DNA of 64,000 nt from Filimonas lacunae (GTDB lineage: Bacteria > Bacteroidota > Bacteroidia > Chitinophagales > Chitinophagaceae), in contig NZ_AP017422.1 in NCBI RefSeq assembly GCF_002355595.1, positions 7,630,823 to 7,694,822 of the forward strand. Reading direction: 5' to 3'. The notes beneath the pieces were generated by a model. It saw only the letters and a list, made by a program, of their open reading frames with translations. It was not told the DNA's origin and did no database searches. A program made the position numbers and the translations under genes. Positions 34,777 through 44,131 of this stretch are shown here, piece after piece; within the stretch, counting starts at the first letter, position 1; every line of letters starts with the position of its first letter.

Positions 34777-35910
34777 CTAACAAAACAAGTCTGCTGCTAT
34801 ACCATCGGCTAAAAATTTGCCTGCATTGGTAATTATAAGGGTATCCTCCTGTTGCAGCATCAATCCTTGTTGTATGTATTTGGCTGCTCCTTTTTTCAGT
34901 TGCTCTACCGTTTTTTCGCCCGCCAGCCCCGGTTGAATTTCCTGTATCTTTTTTAAATGAAGCCCCTCCATAGTTCTAAGGCTGGTCATAATATATTCAT
35001 TCAACTGCTGTTTGGTGGTTAGATACTCTACTTCAAAGGGAACTTCGCCTTTTTCCAGGCTTTGTGTATACAAGGTGTTATTCGCAATATTCCATTGGCG
35101 GCTAATGCCGTTAAAAGAGTGTGCGGAAGGGCCCACACCTAAATAATGGGTACCTGCCCAGTAATTGCTGTTATGTTTGCTACGGTAGCCGGGCCTGGCA
35201 AAATTGGAAATTTCGTAGTGTTCAAAACCCGCAGCAGTAACCCATTGCACCAGTTGATCAAAATGCCGGCTCTGCTTATCAGTGTCAACATCTTCTTTTT
35301 TATGTTGGGCAATCATCTTTTCCAAAGCTGTTTTAGGTTCCACAGTAAGCGCATAGCAACTCAAATGGGGAATGCCCAGCGCTATGGCTGTTTGTACATT
35401 TTGTTTCCAATGTTCGTCCGATAAAGTGGGGCCACCATAAATAAAGTCGATGGTGATGTTATCAAACCCGGCAGCTTGTGCCAGTTCAATAGCCGCTTTA
35501 GCCTGGGTGGCATTATGTGCCCGGTTCATCCAGGCCAGGTCTTCTTCAAAAAAAGATTGAATGCCTATGCTTAACCGGTTAACGCCTGCCTGTTTCCATT
35601 GCTGCAGGTTTTCTGTGGTAATGTCGTCAGGGTTTGATTCCAGTGTTATTTCTGCGTCTGGCGCAACCGTGAATTGTGACCGTATCTGATGTAGCATAGT
35701 ATGGATAACAGCAGCAGGAAGGATAGAAGGAGTGCCGCCTCCCCAGTATATAGTATGTACTGTATCGTGCAGGTAATTTTTGCGCAAGGTTATTTCGTTA
35801 GAAATAGCACTCAAAAGCGCATCCATTGTTTTCAGGTTGGTAGAAAAATGGAAGTTGCAATAGTGACAGGCTTTTTTACAAAAAGGGATATGAATATAAA
35901 TGCCTGACAT
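34777..35910 (-). CDS. hemW: Radical SAM heme chaperone HemW
   Basis: A 377-residue radical SAM protein with the cluster motif CKKACHYC (Cys11, Cys15, Cys18) directly after IYIHIPF, and GGGTPS for SAM binding. The HNSNYWAG segment and the C-terminal domain match HemW, which delivers heme to respiratory enzymes, rather than the coproporphyrinogen dehydrogenase HemN. The CxxxCxxC spacing fits; HemN carries an extra cysteine. It is convergent with gpsA and divergent from the DUF4271 gene. Confidence 0.93.
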   Translation of the reverse strand: MSGIYIHIPFCKKACHYCNFHFSTNLKTMDALLSAISNEITLRKNYLHDTVHTIYWGGGTPSILPAAVIHTMLHQIRSQFTVAPDAEITLESNPDDITTENLQQWKQAGVNRLSIGIQSFFEEDLAWMNRAHNATQAKAAIELAQAAGFDNITIDFIYGGPTLSDEHWKQNVQTAIALGIPHLSCYALTVEPKTALEKMIAQHKKEDVDTDKQSRHFDQLVQWVTAAGFEHYEISNFARPGYRSKHNSNYWAGTHYLGVGPSAHSFNGISRQWNIANNTLYTQSLEKGEVPFEVEYLTTKQQLNEYIMTSLRTMEGLHLKKIQEIQPGLAGEKTVEQLKKGAAKYIQQGLMLQQEDTLIITNAGKFLADGIAADLFC

Positions 35911-36000
35911 TTTACGGAAAATTAATGTTGAGTGATGATAGCCGCAGCTACTTTATAGTGCAAAAGTAATTGAACATCTATCAATAGCCGAATACAGAAG

Positions 36001-36031
36001 TTGATAGGTTGCACGGGTGTTTATATATTTG
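36001..36031 (+). promoter_or_regulatory. Promoter of the DUF4271-hemD unit
   Basis: TTG at 36001-36003, 20-base spacer, TATATTTG at 36024-36031: a full match to the Bacteroidota consensus. The ATG at 36039 lies only 7 bases after the element, so the transcript may have almost no leader. Confidence 0.65.
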
Positions 36032-36038
36032 TTCACTC

Positions 36039-37064
36039 ATGCTAAAGCATTTCATTTTTATAGCCCTTGTATTGTTTTCTATTCAGGCGTGGGCACAGAC
36101 CGATTCTGTGCAACGGCGGATTGCTCCGGCGCGGGATACGGTTAAAAAAACAGATACTGCCAGAAAGGCCCCTGCTACAACAGTGCCACCAGTAGCAACA
36201 TCTGCTACCGATTCCGTAAAGCATAACAGGGCTGCCGATTCTATAAAAATGAAAGCAGACAGCCTTGCTAAAGCGGCTGCCCCAACTATTGTTGCTACTC
36301 AACATACAGTAAACTGGCAGGAAGACACTTTGTTTCAGCACCTGTTTAAAAATCCTTACCTGCCTATAGGAAAAACGCCTGTCTTTATGGTATCGGAGTA
36401 CAAGGTGTTACAGGAGAAAGATCAGCTGTTTTATGTATTGATGGGGCTTTTACTGATTTTAGGGTTTATCAGGGCCAGTTTCCCGAAGTACTTCACTTAT
36501 ATGTTTATGTTGATAAGGCAAACTTCCTTCCGGCAAAAACAAACCCGTGAGCAATTATTACAAGGCCGTTTGCCCTCGCTGATGATGAACTTACTGTTTA
36601 TTATGGTGGCAGCTATCTACATCAGTATCGTTGCTACACAGAAGAAACTTACCCACATCACATTTTGGTATTTTGTACTATATAGCATGCTGATATTATC
36701 AGCTGTTTACTTGCTTAAATTTCTCTTTCTCCGGTTCACCGGGTGGGTGTTCAGAGTGTCAGAAGCCGCTGAAACCTATATATTTATTGTATTTCTGGTG
36801 AATAAATTACTGGCGGTGGCACTTTTACCACTGGTATGGTTACTAGCCTATTCTACAGGAGATTTGAATGTAATTGTATTTACAATTTCCACATTTTTAA
36901 TCGGTATTCTACTCATATACAGGTATATATTGTCGTTAGCAGCAGTGCGCAACATGGTGCGTATTAGTCCTTTTCACTTTTTTATTTACCTTTGTGCCGT
37001 GGAAATATTACCTGTTTTGCTGATATATAAGATTTTGTTCAGCAAATTAGGGTTATCTATTTAA
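36039..37064 (+). CDS. DUF4271 domain membrane protein
   Basis: A 341-residue protein with a signal peptide (FIFIALVLFSIQAWA), a Pro/Ala/Thr-rich periplasmic stretch (about 20-100) and about six membrane helices with the DUF4271 layout. The family is limited to Bacteroidota, and its genes are often found next to hemD, as here (31 bp). A TTG at 36009 in frame is rejected because it lies inside the promoter. Function is unknown; context suggests a tie to heme synthesis. Confidence 0.8.
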   Translation: MLKHFIFIALVLFSIQAWAQTDSVQRRIAPARDTVKKTDTARKAPATTVPPVATSATDSVKHNRAADSIKMKADSLAKAAAPTIVATQHTVNWQEDTLFQHLFKNPYLPIGKTPVFMVSEYKVLQEKDQLFYVLMGLLLILGFIRASFPKYFTYMFMLIRQTSFRQKQTREQLLQGRLPSLMMNLLFIMVAAIYISIVATQKKLTHITFWYFVLYSMLILSAVYLLKFLFLRFTGWVFRVSEAAETYIFIVFLVNKLLAVALLPLVWLLAYSTGDLNVIVFTISTFLIGILLIYRYILSLAAVRNMVRISPFHFFIYLCAVEILPVLLIYKILFSKLGLSI

Positions 37065-37095
37065 TATTTTTAATTGTAACCAGGGGAACAACAGC

Positions 37096-37896
37096 ATGGT
37101 AAAAAATGGGGCAAAAAGCTTAGGCGCTAAGAAAAGCAGTGCTAAAAGAATATTAATTACCCAGCCTAGGCCAGAAAGCGATAAATCACCATATTTTGAG
37201 CTGGCCAGAAAGTATAATGTAGAGTTGTTTTTTCATCCATTCATTAAGCTGGAGGGTATCCCTGCGCGTGATTTTCGCAAGCAAAAGGTGGATATCGCAT
37301 CGTTTACAGCTGTTATTTTCACCAGCCGGAACGCGATTGATCATTTTTTCCGCACCTGCGAAGAAATGAAGGTGAGTATTAAACAAGACACAAAATATTT
37401 CTGCATTACAGAAGCTGTGGCTTTATATCTCCAGAAATTTATCCTCTATCGTAAGCGTAAGGTGTTTTACGGCGCAGATGGTACCAACAAAAGCTTGTTC
37501 GACGTTATCAATAAGCATAAGGAAAATGAACGTTTCCTGTATGTGTGCAGCGAAAACCAGCAGGATAACGAAATTGTAAACTGGCTAAAAACGAACAAGT
37601 GCGAATTCCAGATGGGCTTTATGTATCGCACGGTGAGTAATGATGTAAAAGAGGTGATGGATAGCCAGCGCTACGACGTTATTTGTTTTTTCACTCCCAG
37701 TGGTGTAAAAAGTTTATACGACAACTATCCCGACTTTCAGTTAACTGATACCCATATAGGTGCTTTTGGTAGTAACACCGCCAAAGCAGTTGAGGAAGCA
37801 GGGTTGCCGTTGGAAATTAAAGCTCCGGCACCGCAGGCTCCCAGCATGGTATCGGCGCTGGATCAATATTTAAGCAGTCAAAAACTGGCTAAATAA
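37096..37896 (+). CDS. hemD: Uroporphyrinogen-III synthase
   Basis: A 266-residue two-domain enzyme that cyclises hydroxymethylbilane to uroporphyrinogen III in heme and B12 synthesis. ILITQPRPESDKSPYFELA starts the fold, VIFTSRNAIDHF and DVICFFTPSGVKSL are the paired substrate-facing loops, and GAFGSNTAKAVEEAG is the conserved C-terminal block. A basic N-terminal extension of about 15 residues precedes the fold. It follows the DUF4271 gene by 31 bp and precedes the DUF255 gene by 27 bp. Confidence 0.88.
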   Translation: MVKNGAKSLGAKKSSAKRILITQPRPESDKSPYFELARKYNVELFFHPFIKLEGIPARDFRKQKVDIASFTAVIFTSRNAIDHFFRTCEEMKVSIKQDTKYFCITEAVALYLQKFILYRKRKVFYGADGTNKSLFDVINKHKENERFLYVCSENQQDNEIVNWLKTNKCEFQMGFMYRTVSNDVKEVMDSQRYDVICFFTPSGVKSLYDNYPDFQLTDTHIGAFGSNTAKAVEEAGLPLEIKAPAPQAPSMVSALDQYLSSQKLAK

Positions 37897-37923
37897 ACAC
37901 ATTTAGAGTAGTAAAGAAATATA

Positions 37924-39966
37924 ATGGCTAACCAGCTATTACACGAAACCAGTCCCTACCTTTTGCAGCATGCCCACAACCCGGTTCATTGGTATCCTTG
38001 GGGTGAGGAAGCATTGCAAAAAGCGAAAGCAGAGAATAAACCAATACTGGTAAGTATTGGTTATGCTGCCTGCCATTGGTGTCACGTAATGGAACGTGAA
38101 AGTTTTGAAAACGAAGAAACTGCGGCATTAATGAACCGCATTTTCGTGAACATTAAAATTGACCGGGAAGAACGGCCCGACCTTGACCATATTTATATGG
38201 ATGCTGTGCAGGCAATGACCGGCAGCGGAGGTTGGCCACTCAATGTTTTTCTCACTCCCGATTTGAAACCTTTTTATGGAGGTACTTATTTTCCCCCGGT
38301 TCGTGCTTTTAACAGAAGCAGCTGGCGGGAAACTATCTCCGGAATAGAAGAAGCCTGGACGCAACGCAGGGATGACATCCTTACCCAAGCCGAAAATCTT
38401 ACCGCACATTTAGAAAATGCCAACCAGTTTGGTATTAACCGCGCCGGAGCCAAAGAAAACGCTGGTTTATTTACCCGCGAAAGCCTGGAGCAAATGGCGG
38501 CAAATGTGTTAACCTCCTCCGACAGAGAATGGGGCGGTTTTGGTAACGCTCCTAAATTTCCGCAATCATTCACCATCCGTTTTTTGTTAAGACATTATCA
38601 CTTAACGGGTAATTCCGAAGTGGCAGAGCAAGCCCTGCTTACCCTGAACAGGATGATTCAGGGAGGTATTTACGACCAGATGGGTGGTGGTTTTGCCCGC
38701 TACAGCACAGATAAAGAATGGTTTGCTCCTCACTTTGAAAAAATGTTGTACGACAATGCTTTGATGATCAGTGCTTTGTCGGAAGCATATGCGCTTACAC
38801 ACCAAAAAGAATACAAACAGGTAATAGAACAAACCCTGCAATTTATAGAGCGGGAGCTGCTGTCGCCTGATTTTGGTTTTTATAGTGCCCTGGATGCAGA
38901 TAGTGAAGGGGTGGAAGGGCTATTTTATACCTGGCATATCACAGAAATTGAAGCTGCTTTACAGGAAGACGCTGCTCTTTTTTGCGAACTATATAATATT
39001 ACCCCGGAAGGCAACTGGCACGAGGAGCATACTAATATTATATGGTTACCGGAAAGCCTAGCCTCTTTTGCTACAGAAAAGAACCTGGAGCTATTCTGGC
39101 TGGAGCAGAAAGTGGTACAATGGCATCAACAACTGATGGCTATCCGGGCCACCCGCATACGCCCATTGCTGGACGACAAGATTTTGCTGGGCTGGAATGC
39201 GCTTTTAAATACAGCCTATTGCGAAGCCTACGCAGTATTAGGGAACACTTCTTACCTGGAAATTGCAGAAAAAAACATGCAATTCCTTGAAAATAAATTA
39301 CGGGCAGCTGATGGCAGCTGGCAGCATTGCTGGAAAAAGGATGCCAAATTTCCCGCCTTCCTGGATGATTATGCCTACCTGGTACAGGCATATATTAAAT
39401 TGCAGGAAGTAACAGGTAATTCCGCTTATCTACTTAAAGCTCAGGACATTGTACTTTATTTGCAGGAATATTTTGCAGATGAAGAGTCGGGCTATTTCTA
39501 TTTTACCCATCGCAATCAAACAGATGTGGTAGTGCGTAAAAAAGAAGTGTACGACGGGGCCACGCCTTCCGGAAATGCGGTAATGGCCAGCAATCTTTAT
39601 TATTTGTCTGTCATATTTAATAACCAGGAGTGGCAACAGCAGGCAGAGAAAATGATTCAGGCATTGGGGCAGGCCATTGTAAGATATCCCACTTCTTTTG
39701 GGGTTTGGGCCATGCTGTTACAGGCTATTGTGCAAGGGGTTCACGAAATAGTGGTGGTAGGAGAAAAAGCACCGGAGATAGTTAAAAAAATAATAACACA
39801 TTATATACCCATAAAAATTATTCAAAGCAATAGGGGATCGGATCAATTTTTTCCACTATTAGATAATAGGCATGGAAAAAACGATGAAACGTTGATTTTT
39901 CTCTGTAAAAACTACGCTTGTGAGGCCCCTGTTACTTCAGTAGAGGAGCTTTTAGATCTCTTGTAA
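37924..39966 (+). CDS. Thioredoxin domain-containing protein (DUF255/YyaL family)
   Basis: A 680-residue cytoplasmic protein. The N-terminal thioredoxin-like domain (about 1-160) contains the hallmark [18 protein letters not shown] and CHWCHVM with a redox CxxC. The rest is an alpha/alpha barrel similar to N-acylglucosamine epimerases, with [16 protein letters not shown] and the GGFARYSTD block. The family is widespread from bacteria to animals (SPATA20) and has no settled activity. Probably co-transcribed with hemD. Confidence 0.9.
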   Translation: MANQLLHETSPYLLQHAHNPVHWYPWGEEALQKAKAENKPILVSIGYAACHWCHVMERESFENEETAALMNRIFVNIKIDREERPDLDHIYMDAVQAMTGSGGWPLNVFLTPDLKPFYGGTYFPPVRAFNRSSWRETISGIEEAWTQRRDDILTQAENLTAHLENANQFGINRAGAKENAGLFTRESLEQMAANVLTSSDREWGGFGNAPKFPQSFTIRFLLRHYHLTGNSEVAEQALLTLNRMIQGGIYDQMGGGFARYSTDKEWFAPHFEKMLYDNALMISALSEAYALTHQKEYKQVIEQTLQFIERELLSPDFGFYSALDADSEGVEGLFYTWHITEIEAALQEDAALFCELYNITPEGNWHEEHTNIIWLPESLASFATEKNLELFWLEQKVVQWHQQLMAIRATRIRPLLDDKILLGWNALLNTAYCEAYAVLGNTSYLEIAEKNMQFLENKLRAADGSWQHCWKKDAKFPAFLDDYAYLVQAYIKLQEVTGNSAYLLKAQDIVLYLQEYFADEESGYFYFTHRNQTDVVVRKKEVYDGATPSGNAVMASNLYYLSVIFNNQEWQQQAEKMIQALGQAIVRYPTSFGVWAMLLQAIVQGVHEIVVVGEKAPEIVKKIITHYIPIKIIQSNRGSDQFFPLLDNRHGKNDETLIFLCKNYACEAPVTSVEELLDLL

Positions 39967-40134
39967 TGGTTTTTGTATATAAATGTGATTGTTAGCATAA
40001 TAAGAAACGGTAAGAAAACGTTAAGAAAAGGCAAAGGTGGGCAGGGCAAGTGGGTGAAAAAAAGTAAGATAGAGAAAAATTGGAAATTTAACAATCCCAT
40101 AGAATAAACATTAATTAATACCTGAAATGAAGTG

Positions 40135-40161
40135 TTGGTTTGGCTTTTCCTCCTATATTTA
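40135..40161 (+). promoter_or_regulatory. Possible promoter of gldKLMN
   Basis: TTG at 40135-40137, 16-base spacer, TATATTTA at 40154-40161 (7 of 8 positions of TAnnTTTG). A second, weaker pair lies downstream: TTG at 40248-40250 with TAAAATTTG at 40270-40278. Either could start the gld transcript; the first would leave a leader of about 140 bases. Apart from these and a short frame, the 344-bp gap before gldK shows nothing. Confidence 0.4.
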
Positions 40162-40193
40162 CATCATCTGACAAATAAAAGTTTAATTCATAT

Positions 40194-40295
40194 ATGGAAA
40201 ACAAATATTTTTCAGATTTAGTTGTGCAAGTTGCTTTAAAATGCAAATTGCCAAGTAGTAATAGAGTAGTAAAATTTGCCAATACCCTTCAATAA
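40194..40295 (+). CDS. Possible leader peptide upstream of gldK (33 aa)
   Basis: ATG-started frame of 33 residues (MENKYFSDLVVQVALKCK at the start) that ends 15 bp before the gldK ATG. It lies downstream of the first candidate gld promoter. No clear ribosome-binding site, so it may be chance, or it may couple to gldK translation. Confidence 0.25.
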   Translation: MENKYFSDLVVQVALKCKLPSSNRVVKFANTLQ

Positions 40296-40310
40296 CCTTT
40301 ATTGACAAAA

Positions 40311-41597
40311 ATGAGAAGCCAATTATTTGCAATAAGCGCACTAACTGCCTTAACCGCCATCTTGGTGATGGGCGGTTGCAAACCGAGTGGAAAAGGAGGC
40401 GGAGCGCCTAATGATGGTCAGCTACACGGAGTAGCTCCCTCTACACGAGCTAGTATGGGACGACCCATTGGAATGGTGTATGTGCCACCAGGAACCTTTC
40501 ACATGGGACCCAGCGACGAAGACGTAAACTACAGTTACACAGCCCGTAACAGGCAGGTGTCTATCAATGGATTCTGGATGGACGCTACCGAAATTACCAA
40601 CAACGAGTACCGTCAGTTTGTAAACTGGGTGAGAGATTCTCTGGCCGCGGTACAGTTAGGCTATTTCAAAACAGGAACTACAGGTGATACTGCGGTAGAC
40701 TGGGCTAAAGCCAGAACTATCAAGTATAGCGACAAAGGCACCCTGGAAAAACTGAATGCTATGGTGCTGGCTCCTGACAACAGGCTGTACAACAAAATTG
40801 AAATTGATCCAGACAAACTGGAATACAATGTACAGGGCTTTAACCTGAAAGAAGCTGCCAGACGCGAAAACGCTGGTAACCGCAGCAGGTTCATTTACCG
40901 TTACAATCAGAAAGTGTATCCGGATACCTTAGTTTGGATGCGTGATTTCTCTTACTCTTATAATGAGCCAATGGCTAAACGTTATTACGCTCACCCTTCT
41001 TTTGGCAACTACCCTGTTGTAGGTGTTAACTGGAAGCAAGCTGTAGCATTTTGTCAATGGCGTACTATGTACCTGAACAGCTTCCTGGAACGTACTAAAA
41101 AAGCTACGGAGAGCGATTTCCGTTTGCCTACAGAAGCAGAATGGGAATATGCTGCAAGAGGTGGCCGTACACAATCTATGTATCCTTGGGGTAACCCTTA
41201 CGCCAGGAACAAAAAAGGTTGTTTGTTAGCTAACTTTAAACCAGGCAGAGGTAACTATCCGGAAGATGGTGGCTTCTATACTGTAAGAGCTGATGCTTAC
41301 TGGCCTAACGATTTTGGCTTATATAATATGGCCGGCAACGTAGCTGAATGGACTTCTTCTTACTACTACGAAGGTGCTTACAACTTCCAACATGATATGA
41401 ACCCTGATATTCGCTGGGATGCTAAGGAAACTGATCCTCCCCGTATGAAAAGGAAAGTGGTTCGTGGCGGTAGCTGGAAAGACGTAGCTTACTACCTGCA
41501 AACAAGCGCACGTAACTACGAATACCAGGATACAGCTAAATCTTATATTGGTTTCCGTTGTGTTATCGACTTACCAGCTCAACTGAGAAGACGATAA
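40311..41597 (+). CDS. gldK: Gliding motility/T9SS lipoprotein GldK
   Basis: A 428-residue outer-membrane lipoprotein of the SUMF1 (formylglycine-enzyme-like) fold, homologue of PorK. With GldN it forms the periplasmic ring attached to the outer membrane in the type IX secretion system. Signal peptide with lipobox VMGGC (lipid on Cys23). The SUMF1 domain shows GMVYVPPGTFHMGPSDEDV near the start, then RLPTEAEWEYAARGG, DFGLYNMAGNVAEW and VVRGGSWKDVAYY near the end. The ATG at 40311 is preferred to a TTG at 40302. It is followed by gldL after 156 bp. Confidence 0.95.
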   Translation: MRSQLFAISALTALTAILVMGGCKPSGKGGGAPNDGQLHGVAPSTRASMGRPIGMVYVPPGTFHMGPSDEDVNYSYTARNRQVSINGFWMDATEITNNEYRQFVNWVRDSLAAVQLGYFKTGTTGDTAVDWAKARTIKYSDKGTLEKLNAMVLAPDNRLYNKIEIDPDKLEYNVQGFNLKEAARRENAGNRSRFIYRYNQKVYPDTLVWMRDFSYSYNEPMAKRYYAHPSFGNYPVVGVNWKQAVAFCQWRTMYLNSFLERTKKATESDFRLPTEAEWEYAARGGRTQSMYPWGNPYARNKKGCLLANFKPGRGNYPEDGGFYTVRADAYWPNDFGLYNMAGNVAEWTSSYYYEGAYNFQHDMNPDIRWDAKETDPPRMKRKVVRGGSWKDVAYYLQTSARNYEYQDTAKSYIGFRCVIDLPAQLRRR

Positions 41598-41753
41598 TAC
41601 CGGGGGAAAGAAAGGGTATAAGTTAAAATTTAATCCGTCTTTATTCAATAAAACAGACAACAAAGCGTTCTTTTGGGAGAAGCGTTTGATTAAGTGTGTA
41701 TCCCTTTGAATAGTTTTTCAATCAAAACCGAAATTTTAAAAAACATCTAAGTT

Positions 41754-42512
41754 ATGGCATCAGGAGTTTCCCCAAGGGTTAACAGGCTTGTAAACATTTT
41801 TGTTTGTGTGGGCGCTGCAGTAGTTATCTTCGGCGCAATGGCTAAAATTCTTCACCTATCCTGGGCAGACTGGGCGTTGAAGATTGGTTTGACAACAGAG
41901 GCGTTAATATTCCTGGTGTATGCATACCTGCCACCACCAGAAACTGGTCACGCTCCAGCTGCTGCCGCTGCTCCTAAAGTAGAAAAAGGCAATCCAGCTT
42001 TAAAGAGCATGGAAAAAATGTTGCAGGAAGCAGACATCACTCCAACCAACCTGTCTAAATTAAGCGACGGCTTCAAGAAACTGGGTACTACCGTTGATAA
42101 AATGGGTGAAATCAGCGACGTTGTAGCTGCAACTGGCGATTATACTCAAAAAACAAGAGAGGCTACCCACGCATTGGCTTCTGTTAAAGACGCTTACGTT
42201 CAAACTGCAGGCGCTTTATCTTCTTTCAATCAGGCTTCTGATTCTACCAGAACTTTCCACGAGCAGGTTCAGGTACTGACTAAGAACTTAACTTCTTTAA
42301 ATACCATTTACGAATTAGAATTACAGGAAAGCAACAACCACCTGAAAGCGTTGAACTCATTCTACGGTAAGTTGAACGAAGCTTCTACTGCTATGCAGGG
42401 TAGTGCTGATGACGCTATCAGAGCGCAACATCAGATCGCTTCTCTGGCAAACAACCTGACCAGACTGAACCAGGTGTATGGTAACATGTTAACTGCTATG
42501 CAGGGTCGTTAA
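41754..42512 (+). CDS. gldL: Gliding motility/T9SS motor protein GldL
   Basis: A 252-residue inner-membrane protein. Two helices (about 11-33 and 40-60) are followed by a long cytoplasmic coiled-coil region. Glu49 in the second helix and Lys31 in the first correspond to the charged residues thought to carry proton flow in the GldLM motor. GldL forms a pentamer around two GldM helices and powers secretion and gliding. It lies 61 bp upstream of gldM. The sequence between the helices and the coiled coil is Ala/Pro-rich. Confidence 0.95.
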   Translation: MASGVSPRVNRLVNIFVCVGAAVVIFGAMAKILHLSWADWALKIGLTTEALIFLVYAYLPPPETGHAPAAAAAPKVEKGNPALKSMEKMLQEADITPTNLSKLSDGFKKLGTTVDKMGEISDVVAATGDYTQKTREATHALASVKDAYVQTAGALSSFNQASDSTRTFHEQVQVLTKNLTSLNTIYELELQESNNHLKALNSFYGKLNEASTAMQGSADDAIRAQHQIASLANNLTRLNQVYGNMLTAMQGR

Positions 42513-42573
42513 TCCATCGCGTTTGCTAAATCCTAAACAATTTTGTAAATAGTAATTAAATTATAAACGCGAT

Positions 42574-44112
42574 ATGGGACTTCCTGCGGAACCGCGGCAA
42601 AAGATGATTAACATGATGTACCTGGTGCTTACCGCACTGCTGGCACTGAACGTATCATCTGAAATATTGAACGCATTCAAAACTGTGAACAACAGTTTGA
42701 TACACGCGAATGAAATAGTAGACCAGAAGAATAATATGGTTATGTCTTCTTTCAAAGACAAATTGAAAGATGCTCAAACCCGTGAACAAGCTGCTAAATG
42801 GGAACCTTTAGCAGAAAAAGCACAAAGCCTTTCTGACGAAACTTACAAATACCTGGAAAGCTTAAAACAAGAGCTGAAAGTAGATGCAGGATTAGTAATG
42901 GAAAATGGCGAAGAGCATTTCAAGGAAGACAACATGGATGTTCCAACCAAATTATTCCTGGAGGCTCCTAAAAAGAAAGGTCCGGAATTACTGAAAAAAC
43001 TGGAAGATTTTAAAGCCCAGTTATTAGGTCTGGATCCGGAAGTTAAAAAAGATCTGGAAAAAAGCTTACCACTGGATTTAGAAGTTCCTCATACCCATGG
43101 TTCTGAGAACAACAAAGAGTGGGACTACGCTTATTTTCATATGACGCCGGTTATCGCTTCTATTACTATTCTGAGCAAATTTCAGAACGACGTAAGAAAC
43201 AGTGAAGCAATGGTGTTAGATAACCTGCACAAAAGAGTAGGTGAAGTAAAAGTGATCTTCAACAAGTTTCAGGCTATTGCCAGCCAAAGCTCGGCTTACC
43301 TGATGCCAGGTCAGGAATTAACACTGACTGGTGGTGTAGGTGCTTTCAGCGATGCTGCAAAACCTACTGTAACTATCGATGGTCAAACTGTTCCTTTAAA
43401 TGCTGATGGTGTTGCAGAATATAAAACTACTGTAGGTGGTCCAGGTGGTTATACCAAGAAAATGGTGATCACTTATACAAAACCTGATGGTACTTCTGCT
43501 CAGTTAAGCAAAGACATTGCTTACACAGTAGGTTCACCAACCGGCGCTTCTGTAAGTGCTGATAAAGTGAAAGTATTGTACATCGGTTTAGATAACGACC
43601 TATCAGTGAGTGGTGGTAGCGTAGGTGACGAAAAAGTTACTGCTTCTATCAATAATGGTTCACTGCCCAAAACTGGTCCAGGTAAATACGTAGCTAAGCC
43701 TGCTTCTGTAGGTAAAGCCACTGTAACTGTAACCGCTGACGGCAAACCTACTTCATTCGAATTCAGAGTGAAAACTGTACCCGATCCGGTTGCCATGATT
43801 GGTAAAGAAAAAGGTGGACGTGTACCGGTGAACCAGATTAAAGCACAACAAGGTGTACGTGCTGAATTAGAAAACTTCGTATTCGAAGGCGTACAGTTTG
43901 ATGTAACAGGTTATGTAGTATATGCAACGGGTGCTGGTTTCTCTAACCCAGGCATTGCTCCTAACCAGGGTAGCGCTTATTTCAACGCTGATTCTAAAAG
44001 AATTCTGAGCAAACTGCAACCAGGTTCTACTTTAGTGATCGATGAAATTAAAGCAGTAGGCCCAGGTGGTACTACCAGAAAATTACCACCATTGGTATTT
44101 AACTGTTATTAA
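42574..44112 (+). CDS. gldM: Gliding motility/T9SS motor protein GldM
   Basis: A 512-residue protein with a short cytoplasmic N-terminus, one membrane helix (about 14-34; PRQKMINMMYLVLTALLALN) and a large periplasmic part of helical and Ig-like domains. Arg8 matches the arginine that interacts with the GldL glutamate. The periplasmic dimer reaches toward the GldKN ring and transmits rotation. Domain D4 ends at LPPLVFNCY. gldN follows after 19 bp. Confidence 0.96.
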   Translation: MGLPAEPRQKMINMMYLVLTALLALNVSSEILNAFKTVNNSLIHANEIVDQKNNMVMSSFKDKLKDAQTREQAAKWEPLAEKAQSLSDETYKYLESLKQELKVDAGLVMENGEEHFKEDNMDVPTKLFLEAPKKKGPELLKKLEDFKAQLLGLDPEVKKDLEKSLPLDLEVPHTHGSENNKEWDYAYFHMTPVIASITILSKFQNDVRNSEAMVLDNLHKRVGEVKVIFNKFQAIASQSSAYLMPGQELTLTGGVGAFSDAAKPTVTIDGQTVPLNADGVAEYKTTVGGPGGYTKKMVITYTKPDGTSAQLSKDIAYTVGSPTGASVSADKVKVLYIGLDNDLSVSGGSVGDEKVTASINNGSLPKTGPGKYVAKPASVGKATVTVTADGKPTSFEFRVKTVPDPVAMIGKEKGGRVPVNQIKAQQGVRAELENFVFEGVQFDVTGYVVYATGAGFSNPGIAPNQGSAYFNADSKRILSKLQPGSTLVIDEIKAVGPGGTTRKLPPLVFNCY

Positions 44113-44131
44113 TCATTAATACAGAGAGATT

